DNA of 64,000 nt from Tenebrio molitor (lineage: Eukaryota > Arthropoda > Insecta > Coleoptera > Tenebrionidae), in NCBI RefSeq assembly GCF_963966145.1, contig NC_091050.1:1364001-1428000 (forward strand), written 5' to 3'. Positions 55,301-64,000 of the stretch are shown here, piece by piece. Both the position numbers and the translations under genes were made by a program. The notes under the pieces are model-generated. The model saw only the letters and a program-made list of their open reading frames with translations, searched no databases and was not told the origin of the DNA. Every line of letters starts with the position of its first letter. Position 1 is the first letter of the stretch.

Positions 55301-58300
55301 GGCGGCGGCCCTGGGCACGGCCGAGAACAACAGCGCCGCCTCCGGTAACACCAAACCCAGCCAGAACTTCCAGGAGTTCACCGGCAACCAGGTGAAGCTG
55401 GAGCTGGAGGTGACTTTGACGCCGGAGATCATCAGCAACGACAGCCTGATCACGAGCACGGTGAGTTCGAGCAACGGGGCCAACTCGACGGTCACGTCGA
55501 CCGTGAGCAAGACGGTGACGACGGTGATCCCGCCCACCACGATAGTGTGTCTGCCGTCGGTGGTGAGCACCGCCCCCCTGGTCAACCCGGCGGCCGGCGA
55601 GGGCCAGTGCCCGGGGCTGCCGCGACCAGGAATGGTGCAGAGCTCGAGCGCCCTGCCCTACCTGGCCCTCAGCACCAGCCAGCCCATCCGGGCCGTGCCC
55701 GCTCACAGCAAGGCCAAGCCGAAGGGGTCGCAGAGCACCGGTACGAACAGGAACCGGGGCAGCAACAAGCCGCCCCCCGGCGCTGTCAACCTGGAACGTA
55801 GCTACCAGATCTGCCAGGCGGTCATCCAGAACAGTCCCAACAGGGACCAGTTGAGGTGCCAGCTGAAGCCGCCTCCGTCGTTGCTCGCGGCCGCCGCCGC
55901 AAACAACACCAAGAAGAACGAGAACAACAGGCAGACGCAGTACAGCTCGGTCACCTCGTCGAGGGGGTCGGCGAAGACGTTCACGCCTCCGTTGCCGGCT
56001 AGCGGCAATTTCCAGATGGTGCAAAACAACGGGGTGAAGAACGTGGCGCAGAAGCCGAGGTCGGTGCCGTACCAGCAGCAGAGGCAGCCCAGTCCGCCGG
56101 TGGTGGTCAGGCACGTCTTCACCTCTGGCCAGGGGATTCCCGTCACGATGGCTGTGCTACCTCAAGCTCCCGCCTTAAGTCCTGAAGTGAGTGAGTAAAT
56201 ATAACCTGACTAATCTGGACGGTGGGTTTTTTCTTAAACATCGTTTTTTTAACACAACAAAAAAAGACGAAATCTAATTAACATGTCAGAAACCCACTTT
56301 GATTCCTTCAATTGCTCATGACTGAAATGAGACAAACATTGATTTATAATTATAGAAACGTTTGTCGTTAAATGAAGTTCTTATTGTTATGACAAATGCT
56401 TTTAGAAAAACTGAAATTTAATCTAACTAGGCGAAAACAAAGAAATTTGCTTTAAAAAAATTAAACCATATTCAAATCGCAGAGGTTTTTTTATGTCGTT
56501 CTGCTGTAAAAAAATTCAAATGAATTCACTGAACTATTAAGTTACGATTTAATTTTACACCTGTTCTTGTGCAAAACATGATTTTGTTCAATATAAGTCA
56601 AAAAACTGTCGAATTATACCAGTTTTTTCAAACTGTTTCGTACGTTCAGTTCAGTTTAATTTTTGAATAACCGAAGTTTTAGAAAAATTAAATTATGTAA
56701 TTCTTTTTTCATGAAGTTTTCGCCGTTTGCCGGTGCATTAGTTGATGGACTTAAAGTGTGGCAACGTTGAAACGGGCTGACAAATAAATCGAACCTATAT
56801 TGGAAATTTACGGGAGTAGAGTCATGTTGTAAGGTGTCTTTTTCTTTTCGTCTTTCTCATCTAAAGATAAACAATGAAAATGAAAAAACTACTTCATAAG
56901 AACGACGTCGTCACAACTAACGTCAAACTATACGCGTGACGTTTCTGTTCCTGCCGTAAGAAAAGTGTTACAGTGTTGACACCTTTTCCAGAGAGAATCG
57001 AACATCAACGTATTATGTATTATTATACGACATAATAGTTATTTATTTAACGAGTTCGTGTGTAAATTGGGCTGTTTTTGGCATGAGTGCCAAAAAAGGT
57101 CCAATTTACACAAGAACGAGTTGAATGCAACGTTTTTTTGTTCGACGAGCCCGTTAAAGGCTTCAAATCGCTCAAAATCTTTAAAATTAGCTTGACGTTT
57201 CGTTTTGACAAGTTGTGACATTTATCAAAATCCGTTCACACAGTAAAAAATTCTCAAATTCTGACAGTGTCGAACAAAATAGTTATTTAAGATATAAGTG
57301 TAAAAAGTTATCCTTTATTGCACGAACGGGTTTAAAATACGACCGAGGTACGAGGGAGTATTTTAAAAGATGTGAGTGCAACAAAGGAACTTTTTACACG
57401 TATGTCTTACAACATTTTATCTACGATCCTGAAATCATCACACCGGTTTCAAAATAAATTTGTATAAAATAACTCATTTGTTCAATATTTCATGAATAAC
57501 CAAAGTCGTTTGAGAACCACGTCGTTTAGCAACCTAAACAATGTTTCCAACAAATTCGATTGTTGTATTCTGACAGTTCTGTGCCATAAAAGCGAGAAAT
57601 CGTGCTCTAAAACTTTTAGAGAACGATTCCGTCAGTTTCTCTAAACGTCAACTTTGACAACGATTTTTAGTGCAAAAAGTGCCTACTTTTTACGCGATCG
57701 TAGATAAACATTATTATAATCTGTTTCAAAATCAAAAATCCACCACCTGTTGAATTATGTTGGCAGAAAGAAAGAAATCCCTAGAAAAAGTTTAATTTTG
57801 TTGCGTTGGCTCAACGACCGCCAAAATTTGACATTGAACTGTTGAAACGAAACACAAAATAATTATTATGTACAAAAAGGTTTTAGCTACCAGTACCATA
57901 TCATACTTTTTGAGTGAAATAATAAAATGAGAATAAAAAACACGATGAACTATTATATGACCAAAACGACTGTCCAACAGTTTTCTCTCATAACCCCACT
58001 TTTTTCTGACACTTGCAGACACACTAAAAACAAAAGTCGGCGACGTTGTCGGTTGTATTTTCGAGGTAGAATGCACTGTTGGTGGATTTTTGATTTTGAA
58101 ACAGATTATATATTATTATACGACATAAACACCGTTCACGTTGTTTTGGCATAACGGTAGGCCATGATTTATTTTTTTAACGTTGGACAAACTGTTTGAT
58201 TTCCAAGTGCCTGACATGCAAACAAATTAAAATGAACATAACATGTTGCTGAATTTCCCGCGATGTCTGAGTATTCTTCGATTGCAAAATAGTAAAACTG

Positions 58301-60934
58301 ACAACAATGCACTAGACATTGACGCTATTTATAACCTCAAACTTAGAAAAACATAACCTAATTCAACAGACAGTTTTACTACCAAATTAAATGGAAAATT
58401 TCTATGTGGTCCCATTGTGCCAAATAAACGTGAATGTATTTTCAATGAATAAATTTGCACATAGAGCTAAAAAATTGTTGGCAAAGTGCAAAACACATTT
58501 CTACAATGTACACATATTTATGTTTACCACGCAGATGGCGTTGATACATATTTGACAATTTCCAGTTTCAAGTATTTTTATCGAATTTTTTAACTTCATA
58601 TTTCTTATTTCCCTGAATCAAAATTCGGCAGCGTTGCCACATGTAAATTGCGGTGTTGGTGGATCTTTGTTGCGTCATCAGGGTACATTATGTTAAAACA
58701 TTAATACAGCTCTACCCAAAACACCAACAGTAAAAAGCGTTATAATTTAAAAAAAATCCCCAAAAATTATATACAACGTGTCTTAGAAATAATTTTAACT
58801 GATAATAGAATTCGTTAATAGAAACAATATATTGAAATATATTCTTTTCCTAAACCTTGATGTTATCCAATTAAAATTATAGAAAGATTTGGCACAAATT
58901 TCGTTACCCGCCGATGCTGCTAAACGAAGAAGAAAAAACCAAAAAATGCAAGAAAGCTTTGACTTGTTTTTTTCTAACTGCTGCGCCGTTATCTAAGGGT
59001 GGAAGAGAGAAAGGAGAATCATATGGTAGATATTAAGTGAAAACAATTTTAATAATATCTAGATTTAATATTTTAAACTGATTACTCATACCTCGTTAGA
59101 TAATGAGAAAATTTCTCCTAAAATTAATGTATGTATTAATCCGTAAAAATTCTCGTGCAGTAAGTGAGTAAGTAAGTAAATCACTAATCATTACACCAAG
59201 TGTTCAAAGTGACCGCCGTTATTGTCATTGTCAATACAATAATGAAGGCGCCGACGAAATGATTCTTACACCTTTTCCAACATACCTCTGTTATTACGAA
59301 TTATTGTGGCAGCGTTTTCCACCCATTCGAACAAGAAGTCGTGCGAAAATTCTCTGGGCTCGAGGAGCACTCCCGCACACTTCACCATACACTAAACAAT
59401 ATCTGTGTATTCACTATTCGAAAATAAACACACCATTTTCACAAAATTTTAGCTCAAAGCACAGAATCAACACGTAAATACCTGCCTTGTGCAGTCGGAT
59501 AAAACTAACTGAAAATGTAATCCTCACTACCTCGGCCGCAGAGCGAAAAAACTTTATTCTAAAAACACAATGTTACGCGATTCTACAAAAACTATTGTTT
59601 CACGGTCACTGTCATTGGGTCATATAACTAGAAAATAGACAGCTCGTTAATTTATGGAGGGATAAAATACTGAAATGAAAATTAAAAATGGTACATAACA
59701 ATTTTATTGTTCTTGACGAGATTTGTACTGGTTAAAATTAATGTACTTATTTCTGAGACACGTACTAGGAATATTCCATTAATATTTTTAGGAAATTTGT
59801 AGTTAATTTTATTTAGATTTAGTTGCCACATACATTTTCGTACATAGTTGCCATACTTGGCCACAATCATTTTGAATCACCCAATATGTCGTTGCCACCG
59901 TGTGATGAAGAAAATTTGTAATCGAGTCAGCTTTGGAAATATTGGTGATTTAATTGTCAAGAAAAAAGACGAACAACGAAAAAATGTGTTACGTACACGA
60001 TAGTCGTAAAAAACGAATGCCAGAAAGTAAGGTTAGGGCGTTGTTTCCCGACGTTTCTTGTAAGCACGTGTCCAGTGGTGGTTCAAGTTACAACGAACGA
60101 CCACCGAGAGTCTTACGGAAAAAAAATTATTAACGTAATATTATGAGTTGTAGAGGGAGCAGTTTTTACGTGTCTATTCAAAACATCGTGTATATCTTTT
60201 TTTGTATTTATTTTTTTGTGCTTTGTTCTTGTTTCTATTAACGCAAATTTAAGAACCAACCGTGATGTAAGAAACACGTACGATAAGAGTAATTAACTAG
60301 TTGCGGAGTTGGATTTATAATAATTTAGAAACCTCCAACTTCCATCCTATCGTTGTCCTTTTTGTGAAATTGTATTTGATTCGTGCAGGTGGTTGAGGCG
60401 TCGAACCCGATGGGCGCCGTCGGCCAGTACATCCTCGTCCAGCGCGCCGGCGTCGGCGACCACCACAACATCCCCCGTTCGTCGAGCGCGCCCCCATCCC
60501 AGCAGCAGCTGCCGACGACGATAAACACGGGCGGCGTCTCCCAGATCCTGTCGGTGGGGGCGCGCGGCCGCCCCGCCAGCGTCGACATCGAACACCCCAC
60601 CATCCAGGGCCAGCCGCCGTCGAACGACTTCATCGTCCAGTGTCCGAATCCGGGCACCCAGGCCGTCACCAGGAGGCAGAGGCTGCCGTCGGGCGTCGTC
60701 TACGGCGACGTCAGCGTCGAGAACCAGATGCACAACTATACGATAGTAGGGGGCGAGAACGTGATGGTGGACCACCCGGGGGCGGCGATGCAGCCCCAAA
60801 TGGCCATACAAAAGAGGGCGGACAATTGCGCGTGCAGCCTCAAGGCTATGGTCGTTTGTAAAAAGTGCGGGGCGTTCTGTCACGACGACTGCATCGGACC
60901 GAACAAATTGTGCCGTACGTGTTTCATACGGTAG
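52319..60934 (+). CDS. Asx: Additional sex combs (Asx/ASXL), PR-DUB subunit
   Basis: Three coding exons (52319-54233, 55069-56186, 60389-60934) join in frame to 1192 aa. The DEUBAD domain spans about residues 133-245 (NKLVQLLPDVDR, GLNNEFFARACLEWQDRLAE, KLDPWKLKHFEPIWG) and contains the NEF motif that binds the deubiquitinase Calypso/BAP1. The middle is acidic and Ser/Thr-rich low complexity, then Pro/Gln/Asn-rich. The C-terminus is the atypical PHD finger of ASXL (CACSLKAMVVCKKCGAFCHD, CIGPNKLCRTC). Asx with Calypso removes monoubiquitin from histone H2A Lys118/119 in Polycomb repression. The start at ATG 52319 is the first in frame. The HARE-HTH domain found at the N-terminus of vertebrate ASXL is not seen upstream, so either it is absent or a distant 5' exon was missed. 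Intron 2 is 4.2 kb and carries repeats. Confidence 0.95.
54234..55068 (+). other. Asx intron 1
   Basis: 835 nt between GTGAGG and TTTTCCAG. AT-rich, with short frames only; no repeat or RNA gene seen. Confidence 0.6.
57047..57125. repeat. 79-bp hairpin element
   Basis: Arms TTAACGAGTTCGTGTGTAAA and ACACAAGAACGAGTTGAA with the inner TTGG/CCAA, closing on TTTTTGGCA / TGCCAAAAA. A single arm of the same sequence family recurs at about 43740-43783. It is preceded by AATAGTT at 57034. Confidence 0.75.
57298..57399. repeat. 102-bp hairpin element
   Basis: GTGTAAAAAGTTATCCTTTA pairs with CAAAGGAACTTTTTACAC, continuing with TTGCAC / GTGCAA and TTTAAAATAC / GTATTTTAAA. It is preceded by AATAGTT at 57278 and followed by TTTATCTACGATC at 57416. 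Confidence 0.75.
57715..58110. mobile_element. 396-bp element with perfect 30-bp terminal inverted repeats
   Basis: The 30 bases at 57715-57744 are the exact reverse complement of 58081-58110 (inner core AAAATCAAAAATCCACC / GGTGGATTTTTGATTTT). Perfect TIRs suggest a young insertion. The minus-strand frame 58076-57792 lies between them but has no recognisable product. The ends start and finish in TATAAT/ATTATA, so a TA target duplication is possible. Confidence 0.8.
59191..59373 (-). pseudogene. C-terminal tail of a DDE transposase (mariner-like, HFEHL ending)
   Basis: Minus-strand translation gives WVENAATIIRNNRGMLEKV, a stop, then ESFRRRLHYCIDNDNNGGHF and EHLV with a terminal stop. The IR-N-xx-ML-xx-V---SF-xx-R-xx-CI-xx-GGHFEHL pattern is the usual end of a transposase family very common in arthropods. 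The catalytic part is missing and there is one internal stop, so it is a relic. Confidence 0.7.
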
Positions 60935-63543
60935 GTTGTCTTATGAAGTTTTATTTGTTGGCAACAGTTGAGACAGGATGACAGATGACAGATCTTTACG
61001 TAGAGTTTTAGTTCAACGTGTCGTCACTCGCAGCGCTGTTCCGCACAAATTTTATGTCGTCGATAGGTCTAAAGTGATGCTCTAAGCAAAAGGATCTCAT
61101 CCCGAATATATTACTAGCAGGGAAAGCTACAACAAATCGATAATCTTTATTTATTTTTAATTAAACGTGTAAATATGTGTTAAATTATGTTGAAATATAC
61201 AGGGTGTTTCACAGAAACGAGAGATAATGTATAATTAATTTTAAATATCAATAAATTAAGAGGACTAGATTTGTCTGCAGATCATGTGTTACGCTAGAAA
61301 CAATTATGTACTTAGGTAATGCGATCGTAATTCGGATTTTAGAACTTGTCCAAAAAAAAATTCGTGATTCATTTCTTCTGAATTGTCTCAATTTTATTAC
61401 GAGTCTCTCACGACTATTCTTACGGGGAAAATAACATTATATAATTCACAACGTAATTATTATTGTTAGGGCACTATTAATATTTATTTTTAAACTAAAC
61501 TAGACCACATCACTATTTGTGGGTAAGCACACACAAAACACTTGCAAAATAGCGAGAATACTTCATGATTTCCAAAATGTTTGTTATTTTCCACATGTGC
61601 TGTCCAAAGCTTCACACAATTTTTTTTCACAGTACAGAGTGTCAAACTAGAGAAAATTAGCATGAGTAGTACTAGGGTAGAAAAGAATAAAATATTAATA
61701 TTGGAAAATAATAAAAACATAAAACTCGTAGCACCAGACGATAGGTTAGCATTTAGCGCAACATTAATTTTTCTGTTATGTTAGGTTATGAGCGACGACA
61801 GCGCTGCGTGTGTCTGAATTTGCAACTAGAATTTGTTGTGACTCGTCTCGATAAGCTATCATCTGTTGATCGAACGTTTTGATTTCTGTGACCGATTGAA
61901 AAACTCGGAACTGTCACTAGTTCATTGTTTCGCCGGTGGCGCTCCACGTAGTATACATCGACAATTTTGACGGGTTACGTCGTCTGGGGAAAAAATGAAC
62001 CGATCGAATTGTTGTTTTTCAATTTTGTCCAAGTCGTTGCGACAATGATAATTCGTACTAACTTGCCAAACGGCCTTGAAGTGTTCGAGGCGACGTAACG
62101 AGCAGCTTTTCTACTATATTTGAAAGAACCCGAAGAACAGGGTTGCCAACAAATAAAAAAAAACGTGAAATTGTACTGTGGTATATTGAAAAATAAAATG
62201 TAACAAAGAAGACTTGGTTCATAGTGATTTTTAAAATTAGTTTTTAAATTTATATTGTAACTTACAACATAGTGAGGACTATTTTACTTATGCTTGTACA
62301 TGTGAATGAGAATACTCTGATTCGTCACCGATCTACAACTGATTTTTTTATTGTATAAATTATTTTAGTCTGCCACATATCATACACTTCATTTTATACA
62401 TATAGAATATTTTTGTTTATTTATTTATTATTGTGCTCGCTCAGAAGTTTGTTTGTGTTTTTAGAAGTCTTCCAGCGTTTTGATAAAAAAAAGAAGAAAC
62501 CGTTTAACAATAAATTTGTAGCTTGATGTCCTTTTTCAGTGTATTTTTATTTGATCACAAACTAAAATGTACTACCTCAGGTATATTCGAGTATACTTTT
62601 TCGATTTTTGCTAAAGTTTTATAATGTTTCTAGTGCAATAAATTCGTTTTTGGCGCCGTCACGTCACTAAAAACCGGTTTTTGTGTGATTCCCAGTTCAT
62701 AGCATAATGCTTTTAAGACTAGTGGTTATTGTTAGATTCTAGAAGGATGTGTAAAACGATCTTTTCTCATGTATTATTCCGAATTATTTCTTGTACAGTT
62801 TTATAGGGTCGCCCTTCAGTTTTTAAAACTCCTGTAAATAAACTGCGATAATTGAATAAAACACAATACTTGTTTAGCCCGCGTTTGCATTCCCCGACCA
62901 AAAAATACACGGAAGTTGTGACATTGCTGCTATCAGGTTGGCAACGCCACAATTCGCAAATTCACCTCCCAAGAAAAAATAAAAGAAATTTTACCTGTGT
63001 CAAGTAGAACAACTTAATCCTCTTCCTCGTAGTTCTTGGAAATATTTAAACTGTCTTCAACCCTCTGAATTCCACCAATGAAATTGAAAATAAAAAGTAT
63101 TGCTGATTCCACAGGTCGCGTGGAATCAGCTTGTGCGTTGTAGATCTGCTCGTGTATTTTTTAGAATGTTTTTTTTTTAACATTTGCATGAAACGATGCT
63201 TGGATAACACATTTCACACGAAAAGTACCTATAATGAAAGGTTTACCTGATTACCTGTGCCCTATTCTGGGAAAATTTAAATCAAGTGGCTACCTGTCTG
63301 TCAAAGACGACCTAAGTTATCCCCCCTATTAGTTGATCTGTGTTTGTCTGAGGGGGGCACGGATGATATGTTGAGAAAGCACAAACGGCCTCGACCGGTC
63401 TGTGGAATTGGTGCGAATTTTTGGCCAAAGATTTGAAACCAGCGGTCATCTTTCTTGCGAATTTGGTGAAATTGCTCTTGTCAGGTTGGTAGCGTTGGTA
63501 TCAACGCAGGCGTGCTGTCATTGCTCATTCCTTGTTTAGAAAG
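60935..63543. other. Asx 3' UTR and intergenic region
   Basis: No coding gene recognised. A poly(A) candidate for Asx is AATAAA at 61250-61255. A single CAGGGTGTTTCAC end preceded by TA lies at 61200, like one end of a Tc1/mariner-type MITE, but no partner end was found. Short frames at 61490-61784 and 62767-62952 have no domains. The DnaJ promoter should lie near 63300-63540. Confidence 0.5.
63102..63130. repeat. Perfect 11-bp-stem hairpin
   Basis: GCTGATTCCAC (63102-63112) and GTGGAATCAGC (63120-63130) are exact reverse complements around a 7-nt loop. It lies 0.4 kb upstream of the DnaJ start codon in AT-rich DNA. It could be a dyad for a DNA-binding protein or chance. Confidence 0.6.
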
Positions 63544-64000
63544 ATGGCAGACAACAAGTTGTACGACGTCCTAGGAGTGAGCAGAACCGCGTCGGACGGC
63601 GAAATAAAAAAGGTGAGGTCGTCGAAACCACCCCGCAGCGAGCCCCCATAAGAGAGCGAGTCCCTTGCGGCAATTCGTTGTGATGATCAGCGAGGCCTAG
63701 GGATTTCGTCAAGGCCAGTGCCGAATCAGCCAAATCATTGTGTTTTTTCTTCGCAGAATTACCGAAAACTAGCGAAAGAATTCCACCCCGACAAGAATCC
63801 CGAGGCCGGGGACAAGTTCAAGGAGATCTCGTACGCGTACGAGATCCTGTCCGACCCGAAGAAGCGGCAAGTTTACGACAAGTATGGCCTCAAGGGGATG
63901 CAGCAGGGGGCGCAGGACGGCTTCGGGGGTGACAGCCTGTTCTCGCACTTGTTCGGCGGCGGTCTGTTCGGGGGCTTCGGCGGGTTCGGGGGGCCGCACC
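63544..64000 (+). CDS. DnaJ/Hsp40 type A (DNAJA2-like), truncated by the window end
   Basis: Two exons are visible (63544-63612 and 63757 to the window edge), joining in frame. The J-domain reads LYDVLGVSRTASDGEIKK, NYRKLAKEFHPDKNP with the essential HPD triplet, then AGDKFKEISYAYEILSD and YDKYGLKG. A Gly/Phe-rich linker (SHLFGGGLFGGFGGFGG) follows. This arrangement is that of class A J-proteins, whose zinc-finger and substrate-binding domains would lie beyond the window. They deliver clients to Hsp70 and stimulate its ATPase in the cytosol. KFKEIS with SHLFGGGLFG favours DNAJA2 over DNAJA1. Confidence 0.93.

Larger units (their letters stand above)
56187..60388 (+). other. Asx intron 2 with transposon remnants
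   Basis: 4.2 kb bounded by GTGAGT and TCGTGCAG. It contains two hairpins (57047-57125, 57298-57399), an element with perfect 30-bp TIRs (57715-58110) and a dead transposase tail (59191-59373). The remaining AT-rich DNA, including 58111-59190 and 59374-60388, shows nothing identifiable. Confidence 0.6.

Noticed and set aside
61200..61230. Isolated CAGGGTGTTTCAC transposon end
   Set aside because: No inverted partner with a TA flank was found in the following 2 kb, so no element could be delimited.

Overview
The window is a stretch of insect nuclear DNA, most probably from a beetle. The evidence is spliced genes with many introns of about 50 nt, GC-rich exons in AT-rich non-coding DNA, an insect-type odorant receptor, and a dense scatter of small inverted-repeat elements. 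The beetle assignment is an inference from overall character, not from a diagnostic marker.

Layout from left to right: a secreted C-type lectin (1410-6368, +); the autophagy protease Atg4 (7316-8711, +); a convergent single-exon PP2C phosphatase of the PPM1L type (9877-11316, -); a 15-exon DOCK-D (zizimin/Zir) Rho-family GEF (13639-27964, +) whose 6.2-kb first intron holds an intronless, unrecognised 615-aa gene (18005-19852, +), a mariner fossil and a MITE. About 6 kb of repeats and dead transposon pieces follow (28.4-34.2 kb). Then comes an AT-rich three-exon gene (34301-37624, +) for an AAA-ATPase-like plus PD-(D/E)XK nuclease protein, unlike its neighbours in base composition and set among inverted repeats. 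A Harbinger-like element (38048-38875), the splicing factor Cwc15 (40239-40938, +) and an odorant receptor (41729-43260, +) follow. Rab14 (45475-47830, -) and cyclin Y (49151-50891, -) lie on the other strand. Asx/ASXL (52319-60934, +) is divergent from cyclin Y, and the window ends inside a DnaJ type-A gene (63544 onward, +).

Most host genes are conserved housekeeping or developmental genes (autophagy, membrane traffic, Wnt-linked cyclin Y, Polycomb-linked deubiquitination, splicing, chaperone) and do not form a pathway together. Two loci depart from that pattern: the nested intronless gene in the DOCK intron, and the ATPase-nuclease gene, whose architecture matches proteins common in bacteria and in mobile or effector-like eukaryotic families.

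The non-coding space is rich in structured DNA: TA-flanked MITEs, a TTA-flanked Harbinger-like element, a perfect 30-bp TIR element, a 270-bp palindrome, a pair of ~255-bp inverted arms inside the ATPase-nuclease gene, a two-copy ~0.5-kb repeat family with a highly conserved core, and a set of small hairpins with different stems but a shared AATAGT leader. Splice junctions were placed by hand using GT/AG, frame continuity and remembered family sequence. No transcript evidence was available.
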